Part shown: piece by piece, positions 1-6,484 of the stretch
Numbering within the stretch: the first letter of the stretch is position 1
Layout of the letters: each line of letters begins with the position of its first letter
Made by a program: the position numbers and the translations under genes
Assembly (NCBI GenBank): GCA_020253595.1
Contig: JADCBH010000331.1
Span: 1-11,533, forward strand
DNA from: Brevundimonas sp.
GTDB taxonomy: Bacteria > Pseudomonadota > Alphaproteobacteria > Caulobacterales > Caulobacteraceae
DNA: 11,533 bases
Reading direction: 5' to 3'
Notes under the pieces: model-generated
The model's input: the letters and a program-made list of their open reading frames with translations, nothing else
Told to the model about the DNA's origin: nothing
Database searches by the model: none

Positions 1-675
1 GATGATCGTACCCTGACCCGCCATCCGTTCTATCCGGACGCGCCCGCCCAGTCGGCGGCCATCCCCATGATCATCGGCAATACCCGGGACGAGACCCGCG
101 CCTTCCTCGGCGGCGATCCCACGAACTATTCGCTCACTTGGGATGTCCTCCCCGGCCGCATGACGCTAGCCAACATGCGCATCGACGTGGCGCCCGAAGG
201 CGTCATAGCCGCCTATCGTGCGATGCACTCCGACTGGTCACCCAGCGACGTCTTCTTTGCCGCCACGACCGCCGCCCGGTCGTGGCGCGGTGCCATCATC
301 GAGGCCGAGGCGCGCGCGGCGGCCGGAACGCCCGCCTTCGTCTACCAGCTGAACTGGACCAGTCCCATCGACGGCGGCCGTCGCGGGGCCATGCACACCG
401 ACGACATTCCGCTGGCGCTCGACACCGTCGCTGCGTCCGGCAGCCGCGCCCAGGGACCTCAGGCGCAACAGATGGCCGACATCCTGTCTGGTGCCTTCGT
501 GTCGCTCGCGCGCACGGGCGATCCCAACCACCCGGGCCTGCCGACTTGGACGCCTTACGACCTGACCCGTCGACAGACGATGATCATGGACGTCCCGCCC
601 CGCATAGAAGACGATCCACGGGGCGATCAACGGCGACTGTTCTCGCGCATCCCCTACGTTCAGCCGGGGACATGA
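1..675 (+). CDS. Type B carboxylesterase (alpha/beta hydrolase), C-terminal part; 5' end outside window
   Basis: The reading frame is open from base 1 and ends at TGA 673-675, so about 224 C-terminal residues of a protein usually near 500 residues are visible. Family assignment rests on two catalytic-triad neighbourhoods of type B carboxylesterases. The segment IGNTRDET near visible residues 26-32 matches the conserved strand and turn carrying the acidic residue (Glu31). The segment GAMHTDDIP carries the catalytic His at codon 394-396, matching the family's usual His-x-x-(E/D)-(I/L)-P. The typical tail ('ARTGDPNHPGLPTWTPYD') follows. The nucleophile elbow (G-E-S-A-G type) must lie upstream and cannot be checked. 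The family hydrolyses carboxylic esters; the substrate is unknown, and location cannot be judged without the N-terminus. The gene is not a photosynthesis gene and runs in the opposite direction to the bch/puf operon. Confidence 0.85.
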   Translation, partial: DDRTLTRHPFYPDAPAQSAAIPMIIGNTRDETRAFLGGDPTNYSLTWDVLPGRMTLANMRIDVAPEGVIAAYRAMHSDWSPSDVFFAATTAARSWRGAIIEAEARAAAGTPAFVYQLNWTSPIDGGRRGAMHTDDIPLALDTVAASGSRAQGPQAQQMADILSGAFVSLARTGDPNHPGLPTWTPYDLTRRQTMIMDVPPRIEDDPRGDQRRLFSRIPYVQPGT

Positions 676-950
676 GCCGACCTTCGCCTTGACTTCACCG
701 TAATCGAAGCCCATTTGCCCGCCGTCGCACCCTTGCGGCCTCCGGCGTCTCCAGCGCGTGTGGGTCTTCACCCAAGACGAAGACCGCTCTGTAGAAGACG
801 CAGGCTCCTCGAGCTTCATTCGCTGCCCGGACACGCGGGGCGGCGCCCGGTCAAGCCCTCGCCCCACCGGCGCGGGACTGGCGGCGCGCGGTCCTTTGGC
901 GTCTCAGCCCGGCCGATGCGCGTCGCCGCATGCGAAAGACATCCGCTCCC
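676..950. other. Spacer between esterase and helicase; hairpins, no convincing gene
   Basis: This 275-nt stretch holds no ORF that looks like protein; the frames crossing it give Arg/Pro-rich translations typical of GC-rich noncoding sequence. A 7-bp hairpin (GGTCTTC 763-769 with GAAGACC 779-785) can form. Its 5' arm can alternatively pair GTCTT 764-768 with AAGAC 774-778. A further GAAGAC copy lies at 794-799. A short stem ATGCG/CGCAT (916-920, 927-931) covers the alternative helicase start at 930. The promoter and leader of the helicase gene presumably lie here, but I see no clear -35/-10 pair and no terminator for the esterase. Confidence 0.5.
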
Positions 951-2456
951 ATGAGCATCATCTTCGAATCCTTCGGCCTGAACAAGGCCCTGCTGACCGC
1001 CCTCGCCACCGAGGGCTATGTCACCCCCACCCCCATCCAGGCCCAGGCCATCCCCTCGGTCATGACCGGCAAGGATCTGCTGGGCATCGCCCAGACTGGC
1101 ACCGGCAAGACCGCGGCCTTCGCCCTGCCGATCCTGAATCGCCTGGCCGAAAGCCGTACCGCGCCCCTGCCCCGCACGACGCGGGCCCTGATCCTGTCGC
1201 CGACGCGCGAGCTGGCCACACAGATCGCCGACAGCTTCAAGGCCTACGGCCGTCACCTCGGCTTCCGCGTCGCCGTCGTCTTCGGCGGCGTCAGCTACGG
1301 GCCCCAGGAACGTGCCCTGCAACAGGGCCTCGATGTGCTGGTCGCCACGCCCGGCCGTCTGCTGGATCACATGCAGCAGAAGACTCTGGACCTCTCGACC
1401 ACCGAGATCTTCGTACTGGATGAGGCCGACCAGATGCTGGACCTCGGCTTCGTCAAGCCGATCCGTCAGGTCGTCGCCCGCCTGCCGCACCGTCGCCAGA
1501 ACCTGTTCTTCTCGGCGACCATGCCGACCGAGATCGGCAAGCTGGCCGCGGACCTGCTCAAGGACCCGGTGCGCGTCCAGGTCACGCCCCAGTCGACCAC
1601 GGTCGAGCGCATCAACCAGTCGGTGATCTGGGTCGAACAGGGCAGGAAGCGCGCCCTGCTCACCGAGATGTTCTCCGATCCCAACTACTCGCGCTGCCTG
1701 GTCTTCACCAAGACCAAGCACGGTGCCGACAAAGTCGCGGCCTATCTGGAGGCCGGCGGCGTCCAGGCCGGCGCCATCCACGGCAACAAGTCCCAGCCCC
1801 AGCGTGAGCGCACCCTCGCCGCGTTCAAGGCCGGCAAGCTGCGGGTGCTGGTCGCCACCGACATCGCCGCGCGCGGCATCGACGTCGACAACGTCTCCCA
1901 CGTCGTGAACTTCGAGCTGCCCTTCGTGCCCGAGGCCTATGTTCACCGCATCGGTCGCACGGCGCGGGCGGGCAAGGACGGCTCGGCCGTCAGCTTCGTC
2001 GCCGGCGACGAGATGAAGCTGTTGCGCGACATCGAGAAGGTCACCCGCCAGAAGATCCCGGCCTCGGACCGCAGGAACGACGCCACGCTGGGTCGTCTGG
2101 ACGCCTCCATCATGGCGGCCGGCGTCGGCAAGAAGGCCTCCATGCCCGACGACGGCCGTGACCAGCCGCAATCGCGCGGTCCTCGCAACCCGCGCCGCGA
2201 AGGCGTCAAGGCACCGCACGGCGGCCAGCCGCATCGTCAGCGCAAGGGCCATCGCGGCCAGGGCGGCGGAGATCGTGCCGTAGCGCCGGTCACGCCGTTC
2301 GATCCCCTGGCCGCCGATCGCAGCCGCAGCCGCAGCCGCGCGCCCCAGGCCGACGCCCGCCCGGCCGCGCAACCGGTGACGGAAGGCGAAATCCGCCGCC
2401 GTCCACGCCGCCGCCGCCCCTCCAACGGCGGCAAGGGGTTTGCCGCCCAGGGGTGA
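951..2456 (+). CDS. rhlE: DEAD-box ATP-dependent RNA helicase, RhlE-type
   Basis: A 501-residue ATP-dependent RNA helicase with all core motifs in order: a Q-motif region with TPTPIQ (about 25-30), motif I AQTGTGKT (47-54), PTRELA (84-89), TPGR (133-136), DEAD (157-160), SAT (188-190), ARGID (307-311) and HRIGRTAR (332-339). The two RecA-like domains end near residue 365. A basic, Arg/Gly/Pro-rich tail follows, including an RSRSRS run and RRPRRRR, and probably binds RNA non-specifically. RhlE-type proteins remodel rRNA and mRNA structure, often in ribosome maturation, RNA decay or cold adaptation. I prefer the ATG at 951 because MSIIFESFGL fits the family's start; an in-frame ATG at 930 would add seven residues (MRKTSAP), and neither has a clear Shine-Dalgarno site. 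The subfamily symbol is less certain than the family. The gene ends 4 nt before the convergent membrane-protein gene. Confidence 0.93.
   Translation: MSIIFESFGLNKALLTALATEGYVTPTPIQAQAIPSVMTGKDLLGIAQTGTGKTAAFALPILNRLAESRTAPLPRTTRALILSPTRELATQIADSFKAYGRHLGFRVAVVFGGVSYGPQERALQQGLDVLVATPGRLLDHMQQKTLDLSTTEIFVLDEADQMLDLGFVKPIRQVVARLPHRRQNLFFSATMPTEIGKLAADLLKDPVRVQVTPQSTTVERINQSVIWVEQGRKRALLTEMFSDPNYSRCLVFTKTKHGADKVAAYLEAGGVQAGAIHGNKSQPQRERTLAAFKAGKLRVLVATDIAARGIDVDNVSHVVNFELPFVPEAYVHRIGRTARAGKDGSAVSFVAGDEMKLLRDIEKVTRQKIPASDRRNDATLGRLDASIMAAGVGKKASMPDDGRDQPQSRGPRNPRREGVKAPHGGQPHRQRKGHRGQGGGDRAVAPVTPFDPLAADRSRSRSRAPQADARPAAQPVTEGEIRRRPRRRRPSNGGKGFAAQG
2319..2336 (+). repeat. Three tandem CGCAGC hexamers inside the helicase tail
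   Basis: CGCAGC is repeated three times perfectly and followed by CGCG. In frame it encodes alternating Arg and Ser in the disordered tail of the RNA helicase. A gain or loss of one unit would keep the frame, so length variation between strains is possible. Confidence 0.7.
2427..2447. other. 7-bp hairpin at the 3' end of the helicase gene
   Basis: GGCGGCA (2427-2433) pairs perfectly with TGCCGCC (2441-2447) around a 7-nt loop. It lies in the last codons of the helicase gene and just beyond the end of the convergent gene. There is no T-tract on either strand, so it is not a standard intrinsic terminator. A second GC stem (CGCCGCC 2485-2491 with GGCGGCG 2495-2501) lies 28 nt past the helicase stop. 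Either could slow polymerase or protect a 3' end, but this is only structural potential. Confidence 0.35.
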
Positions 2457-2460
2457 CGGA

Positions 2461-4188
2461 TCAGCGACAGATCGGGTCGAGCGGCGCCGCCTGCGGCGGC
2501 GTCAGTTCGACCCAGTCGCCGTAACGCCGCGCCACGAACCATTCGCCGAGCGCGGCTTGCGCAGATCGAGGTGCGATGACGTTCGCGTGGCAGGCAGACA
2601 GCTGGGCCGCCGTCTCCGGAGACACCTGCCCAGCTCCAACCTCTACGGACAGGCTGCGGATCAGGTCGTTCTGTCGTGCCTGCCGTTCCATCAGCGCAAG
2701 CCGAGGAAGGTAGTAGGGATCGCCGCCCAGCCCTGACTTGCGAGCGAGCGCGTTCCAGCGGGCGATACTCCAGTCTTGGCCATTGAACTGGAGGAAGACG
2801 AGGCGGCGATCCTGCGTCTCTGCGCGCACCATCTGAAGCATGTCGGCGGCTTCGGGCGAGATCGTATTGTCACGGAAGCCGAGGCCTGAATCATAAGCCT
2901 GGACCGACCGCACGCCTGCGAGGTTGAACAGGAAAACTGCGGCCATCAGGGGTGCGGCCAGCGCGATCAGACCCGTCAGGCTGAGGCCATCGGCCAACCT
3001 TCCAAAAACCGGCCAGCGCCCCTCCAGCCAACGCCGCACCATCCAGATAGCAACGGCCGAGAGAGCCATAAGCGCGGCCAGGAAGACCCAGGTCAGATCA
3101 GGCGTCACCTTCAGGACCGCCAGCGAAAGCAGCAGCGGAACCTTTTCAGTGGTGCCCAGCGCCTTGGCGCGGATAACCTCGACCAGTGCCAGAAGGTAGG
3201 CCACCAGCCCCGCTGTCTCCAGCGCACGCGCCGGGCTGAGCAAGACGATGGCCGGAACGGGCGGAAGCCAATCTGACAGAGCGAAATAAATCCCGCCGCC
3301 GATGGCTATCGCGACCGTGACAAGCACAATCCAGCGGAGGCCTACACCGACCGCCGGTCCGTATGTCGGCCCCCTGAACCAGACCAATCCCAACCCGGCC
3401 GCAAGCAACGCCTTCGACACCCAGGAGATGGCGAACGGGTCGTCCTCTCTGGTGTAGGCGGTCTTCAAGACTTCCAGAACGGCGCGAGCTTCCTCGGTCG
3501 GCAGGCGTGCCGATTGCGTCAGGGCGGTCCACACAGGCACGATCATGCTGGCCGCCAGCAGACCCCAAGCCGAGAGCGAGCGCTCGCGACGCCAGAGCAG
3601 CACAGCCCCGGCGATCAGCACGAGCGGCCAACCGACCTTGAAGGCGAGCATATTGATCGGGATCAGCACTGCAGCCATGAGCGTCGGCCGCCAGGTGAGC
3701 AAGGCATACAGGAACCAGACCCGGCCGGCCGCGGCCAGCATGGTCAAGCTGAAGTTGTGCTCGAAGATCCAGCTGCCCTTGTTGAACTCGACCAGTTTGA
3801 AGTCGGCGAAGATGGCCAGGAACAACAGCGCAAACGCTGTCAGAGGCGCTCGCACCCCAAAGGGACCGGTCAGGATCCGCCAGACTCCCCAGCCCGCCAG
3901 TGCGGAAGCGGCGACATAGCTGAGCATCACGGCAAGAGGCGCGGTGATGTCGAACCGCAGTGCCTCCAACAGGGCGAATAGGGGTGAGGATCGCCCTACG
4001 ATAGCGGTGCCAACGTAGACATCCTGGGCATAAAGCGCGGGATCCGCCGCCCTCTGCAAAAACGGCAGGACGACGAGGTTCACGTTCTGGAAGCGCGCCG
4101 CCAGCATCATGGCTATGCCGAGCGCCAAAAGCGTCACTGTTCCGCTGCGGACCAAAACGCGGGTCAGATCAGCACGGCTCCCGATCAA
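2461..4188 (-). CDS. Large polytopic inner-membrane protein, GT-C-like topology, function unknown
   Basis: I do not recognise a specific family for this 575-residue protein. It has roughly ten to twelve hydrophobic segments (about 17-33, 84-104, 114-130, 147-199 in two or three passes, 205-223, 255-271, 285-303, 312-336, 365-383, 403-425). A hydrophilic C-terminal domain of about 150 residues follows (426-575). The first long loop carries two acidic residues in a DPALYAQDVYV motif (Asp49 and Asp56). That layout, with acidic residues in the first outer loop and a soluble C-terminus, recalls GT-C glycosyltransferases and related uncharacterised families; this is inference. The longest frame starts at TTG 4203, but AGGGG placed 7 nt before TTG 4188 supports the shorter start used here. 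A promoter-like AT-rich patch lies at 4220-4236. The gene follows the puf terminator, so it is probably transcribed separately from the photosynthesis genes. Confidence 0.75.
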   Translation of the reverse strand: MIGSRADLTRVLVRSGTVTLLALGIAMMLAARFQNVNLVVLPFLQRAADPALYAQDVYVGTAIVGRSSPLFALLEALRFDITAPLAVMLSYVAASALAGWGVWRILTGPFGVRAPLTAFALLFLAIFADFKLVEFNKGSWIFEHNFSLTMLAAAGRVWFLYALLTWRPTLMAAVLIPINMLAFKVGWPLVLIAGAVLLWRRERSLSAWGLLAASMIVPVWTALTQSARLPTEEARAVLEVLKTAYTREDDPFAISWVSKALLAAGLGLVWFRGPTYGPAVGVGLRWIVLVTVAIAIGGGIYFALSDWLPPVPAIVLLSPARALETAGLVAYLLALVEVIRAKALGTTEKVPLLLSLAVLKVTPDLTWVFLAALMALSAVAIWMVRRWLEGRWPVFGRLADGLSLTGLIALAAPLMAAVFLFNLAGVRSVQAYDSGLGFRDNTISPEAADMLQMVRAETQDRRLVFLQFNGQDWSIARWNALARKSGLGGDPYYLPRLALMERQARQNDLIRSLSVEVGAGQVSPETAAQLSACHANVIAPRSAQAALGEWFVARRYGDWVELTPPQAAPLDPICR

Positions 4189-4219
4189 GACTCTGCCCCT
4201 CAAGACGGCGATGAGTGAC

Positions 4220-4236
4220 CATATCGTCGCTATATG
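4220..4236 (-). promoter_or_regulatory. AT-rich inverted repeat, possible promoter/operator of the membrane-protein gene
   Basis: CATAT (4220-4224) and ATATG (4232-4236) form an inverted repeat with a 7-nt spacer, an AT-rich island in otherwise GC-rich DNA. On the minus strand it contains CATATAGC, which could act as a -10 element. Transcription would then begin about 30-35 nt before TTG 4188. I see no good -35 hexamer at 16-18 nt, so an activator or repressor site is an equal possibility. Confidence 0.3.
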
Positions 4237-4263
4237 ACCGCGTCTCTATGGTTGAGCCTGGCG

Positions 4264-4302
4264 CAAAGAAAAGGCCCCGCGCGACGGGACGCGCGGGGCC
4301 TT
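4264..4302 (-). terminator. Rho-independent terminator of the puf operon
   Basis: A perfect 12-bp inverted repeat (4271-4282 with 4291-4302), extendable to 13 bp by G4283-C4290, closes a 6-8 nt loop. On the minus strand the GC-rich stem runs straight into TTTTCTTTG, the T-tract expected of an intrinsic terminator. The plus-strand exit side lacks such a tract, so it acts mainly on minus-strand transcripts. It begins 46 nt after the pufM stop codon and separates the photosynthesis operon from the membrane-protein gene. Confidence 0.92.
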
Positions 4303-4348
4303 GGCCGACTGAGCCCAGAGCAGGGGCAGGGATCAGCCGGCGTCCGGA

Positions 4349-5269
4349 TTAACGGGCGTAATCGTGTGCGATCGCCCAGTCGAACCAGTTGTCGACCACA
4401 GTGCCGGTCAGCAGGATGCCGATGCCGCCGGTCAGGGTGGTCAGGACGGCGAACCACCAGGCCCAGCGGTGGATGGACTCCATCGTGGCGTTGAAGCCCA
4501 TGGTCCAGCGCCAGAAGAGGGCACCCCGCTCGGCTGCGGTGCCGCGGTCGGTGATCTGCTCGACTTCACGCTCGGAGCCGTAGCGGGTCGTGGCCAGGAT
4601 GGTCGCCCCGTGCATCGCGAAGAGCAGGGTCGAGCCATAGAGGAACACGATCGAGAGGGCGTGGAACGGATTGTAGAACAGGTTGCCGTAGGTGATCGAG
4701 AAGGCTCCGGTCCAGTCGAGGTGCGGGAAGATCCCGAACGGCACGGCTTCGGACCAGCTGCCCATCATGATCGGGCGGATGAAACCCAGCACCAGGTACA
4801 GCCAGATCGCCGAGGCGAACGCCCAGGTCGTATGGGTGCCCAGGCCCAGGGCCTTGGCCCGCGTATAGCTGCGGATGCACCAGCTGATCAGCGACACCGT
4901 CAGGAAGAAGCCGGCGATCAGCCACCACCCGCCCTGGTCGAGCGGAGGCAGGATGTTGAGGCCCTGTTCGGGCGGCGGCGGATAGAGGCCCAGCCACAGC
5001 AGCTGGCGGACGAACTCGAACGGGTTCCAGTTCACCTGGGCCAGCATGTTCAGGCCGATGATCTCGAAGGCGAGGAACCCGGTCACCAGAGAGATCATGC
5101 CGGTCCAGCCCAGATAAACGGGACCGATCTGGGCGTTGCCGATACGGCCGATCCAGTGGACGAAGAAGGGCTTGCCGGCGCGCCACTCATCGCTGTCGGT
5201 CATCGGCGCGCCCATTTCGGCGTGCCCCCGGACCTGAACCTGGGTGAAGATGTTCTGATAGGCGTTCAT
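4349..5269 (-). CDS. pufM: Photosynthetic reaction centre M subunit
   Basis: This 306-residue membrane protein pairs with PufL to hold the special pair, accessory bacteriochlorophylls, bacteriopheophytins, quinones and iron of the type II reaction centre. Known cofactor residues are present, offset by one from Rhodobacter sphaeroides numbering. His183 and His203 are BChl ligands; His220, Glu235 and His267 are iron ligands; Tyr211 lies near the primary electron-transfer path; Trp253 lies at the QA site. Five transmembrane helices are evident, and the family signatures NLFYNPFH and FNATMESIHRWAWW are intact. The ATG has a strong GGGGAGGG site 8 nt upstream, within the 15-nt gap after pufL. The C-terminus ends shortly after VVDNW, without a long extension. 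It is the last gene before the terminator; no pufC or pufX follows. Confidence 0.98.
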   Translation of the reverse strand: MNAYQNIFTQVQVRGHAEMGAPMTDSDEWRAGKPFFVHWIGRIGNAQIGPVYLGWTGMISLVTGFLAFEIIGLNMLAQVNWNPFEFVRQLLWLGLYPPPPEQGLNILPPLDQGGWWLIAGFFLTVSLISWCIRSYTRAKALGLGTHTTWAFASAIWLYLVLGFIRPIMMGSWSEAVPFGIFPHLDWTGAFSITYGNLFYNPFHALSIVFLYGSTLLFAMHGATILATTRYGSEREVEQITDRGTAAERGALFWRWTMGFNATMESIHRWAWWFAVLTTLTGGIGILLTGTVVDNWFDWAIAHDYAR

Positions 5270-5284
5270 TTCAGTCGCCCTCCC

Positions 5285-6109
5285 CTATTGCCAGATCGGC
5301 AGGTTGCGCCAGCCGTCCCACCATTCGGGCCAGCCCTTGTCCCAGAGGGGACCGCTAATGACGATGCAGATCGCGCTCCAAATCCCGGCCTGAAGCGCCA
5401 GGAACAGGCCGACCCGGTGAATGCCGAGGGTGCCGACCGAATAGCCGATGAAGTCGCGGAAGAAGGTGTCCTCGTGCTCGGGCTGCCGGACTTCCTTGCC
5501 GGGTCCAGGGTTGGCCGCAGCCAGAACCAGGGAGCCGTGAAGCGCCAGCGCCAGTGTCGTCGTGAAGAAGAAGGTCACGGCGATCATGTGCGCGGGATTG
5601 TAGTGGAAGTTCAGGTACTGGTACCCGACGTTGGAGACCCAAGCGAGGTGGGTCCAGATGCCGTAGGGAAAGCCGTTGCCCCACGCCCCCATCAGGAACG
5701 GCCGGATGACGTTGAGCGTCACGAAGGCCAGGATGGCGACGCCGAACGCGATCGGGACGTGCAGTCCGATGCCCAGTTTCCGGCAGATCTCCACCTCCCG
5801 GAGCGCCCAGGAACAGAAGGCTCCGACCGCGCAGATCGTCACCAGTTGCCAGATTCCGCCTTCGCGCAGGGGTGCCAGCGTCAGGCCATAGGAAACGTCC
5901 GGCGGATTGATCGAGATCAGCCAGGGGTTCCAGGTGTCGCCAAGGGCGGCACCGTAAAAGATGAGGGCGGTCCCCAGCGCGGCGAAGAACGCCGTCGTTA
6001 CGCCGAAGAAGCCGACATAGAACGGCCCCACCCAGAAATCGAACAGGTCACCGCCGATCAGGGTCCCACCCCTGATGCGGTATTTTCGCTCAAAACTCAG
6101 CAAGGCCAT
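5285..6109 (-). CDS. pufL: Photosynthetic reaction centre L subunit
   Basis: This 274-residue subunit forms the active electron-transfer branch of the reaction centre with PufM. The start MALLSFERKYRIRGGTL is the family's usual N-terminus. Cofactor residues appear one position later than in Rhodobacter sphaeroides. His154 and His174 are BChl ligands, and His169 bonds the special pair. His191 and His231 are iron ligands. Glu105 contacts bacteriopheophytin. Glu213, Asp214 and Ser224 form the QB proton path, and Tyr163 lies near the cytochrome docking face. Five membrane helices are visible. A GAGGAG site lies just upstream of the ATG. A 119-nt gap with a strong hairpin separates it from pufA, and 15 nt separate it from pufM. 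It is somewhat shorter at the C-terminus than the roughly 282-residue Rhodobacter protein. Nothing suggests loss of function. Confidence 0.98.
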   Translation of the reverse strand: MALLSFERKYRIRGGTLIGGDLFDFWVGPFYVGFFGVTTAFFAALGTALIFYGAALGDTWNPWLISINPPDVSYGLTLAPLREGGIWQLVTICAVGAFCSWALREVEICRKLGIGLHVPIAFGVAILAFVTLNVIRPFLMGAWGNGFPYGIWTHLAWVSNVGYQYLNFHYNPAHMIAVTFFFTTTLALALHGSLVLAAANPGPGKEVRQPEHEDTFFRDFIGYSVGTLGIHRVGLFLALQAGIWSAICIVISGPLWDKGWPEWWDGWRNLPIWQ

Positions 6110-6177
6110 GACCGTCTCCTCGCCCGTATGGCCGCATCCCGCGGTCTGGGCTTAAAAGTCTCGAGGGTCGCGTCGGA

Positions 6178-6199
6178 CGGGTCGGATGGCTCCGGCCCG
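6178..6199 (-). promoter_or_regulatory. Intercistronic hairpin between pufA and pufL
   Basis: CGGG-T-CGGA (6178-6186) pairs with TCCG-G-CCCG (6191-6199) around a 4-nt loop. In the minus-strand RNA this is eight GC-rich pairs with one internal C-A mismatch. It lies 29 nt after the pufA stop in a 119-nt gap. In Rhodobacter, hairpins at this junction block 3'-to-5' decay and keep pufBA mRNA more abundant than pufLM mRNA. There is no T-tract, so it is not a full terminator. A smaller 4-bp stem (6208-6219) lies just upstream. The functional role here is inferred from position and structure. Confidence 0.65.
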
Positions 6200-6228
6200 C
6201 CCGCGCGCCGCACTAGCGGTAGAACCCG

Positions 6229-6402
6229 TCAGGGTGCTGCGGCGGAAGCCGCAGGTTGCGGGGGGCCCCCCGCCCAGGTGTCGATGTCGTACGTCGGTCC
6301 GCTGATCATGATGAAATGAAGCAGAAGAACCATCGTAACCAGGGCGACGGTCATTGCGACCAGCACCCGACGGGGATCGAACAGAAGCCAAATTCTCCAC
6401 AT
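6229..6402 (-). CDS. pufA: LH1 (B875-type) light-harvesting alpha polypeptide
   Basis: This 57-residue single-pass membrane protein is an LH1 antenna alpha chain. It opens with MWRIWLLFDPRR, the usual LH1 alpha N-terminus. A helix of about 22 residues follows, containing His29, the BChl a ligand, in LLLHFIMIS. A Pro/Ala-rich tail ends at TGA 6229-6231. A GGAGG site lies 9 nt before the ATG. Most LH1 alpha chains have Trp 11 residues after the ligand His, in an S-T-P-x-Y-N-W pattern. Here the segment reads SGPTYDIDTW: Ile40 occupies +11 and Trp43 lies at +14. In the alpha chains of LH2 complexes, aromatic residues at +13/+14 bond the BChl acetyl groups. The gene is nevertheless LH1 by operon position and N-terminus. 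It lies 82 nt after pufB. Confidence 0.96.
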   Translation of the reverse strand: MWRIWLLFDPRRVLVAMTVALVTMVLLLHFIMISGPTYDIDTWAGGPPQPAASAAAP

Positions 6403-6446
6403 AACTGTGGTCCTCCATAGCCATCGTGTGGCTTTGTTGGCGACGA

Positions 6447-6463
6447 CAAGGTTTTAGACCTTG
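6447..6463 (-). promoter_or_regulatory. Hairpin in the pufB-pufA gap
   Basis: CAAGGT (6447-6452) pairs with ACCTTG (6458-6463) around a 5-nt loop in the 82-nt gap between pufB and pufA; a few more pairs are possible beyond an A-A mismatch. It is weaker than the pufA-pufL hairpin and lacks a T-run after the stem on the minus strand. It may help set relative stability of the two LH1 messages. Confidence 0.4.
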
Positions 6464-6484
6464 ACGACTGGGTAGAGTGGAGAC

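Noticed and set aside
688..720. TTGAC at 689 as the -35 of a helicase promoter
   Set aside because: No acceptable -10 hexamer is found 16-18 nt downstream, and the site directly follows the esterase stop; not distinguishable from chance.
715..954. A 79-residue plus-strand ORF in the spacer before the helicase
   Set aside because: Its composition is dominated by Arg, Pro, Ala and Gly, it overlaps the helicase start, and no ribosome binding site precedes it.
816..2372. A 518-residue minus-strand open frame antisense to the helicase
   Set aside because: Same cause: the sense strand encodes every DEAD-box motif, and the antisense product is repetitive in Gly, Asp, Val and Leu without a family match.
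4364..6319. A 651-residue plus-strand open frame antisense to pufM and pufL
   Set aside because: It is the mirror of clearly functional pufLM codons, with low-complexity charged composition and no domain or convincing start site.
6435..6448. Possible PpsR/CrtJ repressor site (TGT...ACA) between pufB and pufA
   Set aside because: The spacing is 8 nt, not the 12 nt of the known TGT-N12-ACA consensus, and the place inside the operon is not a promoter position.
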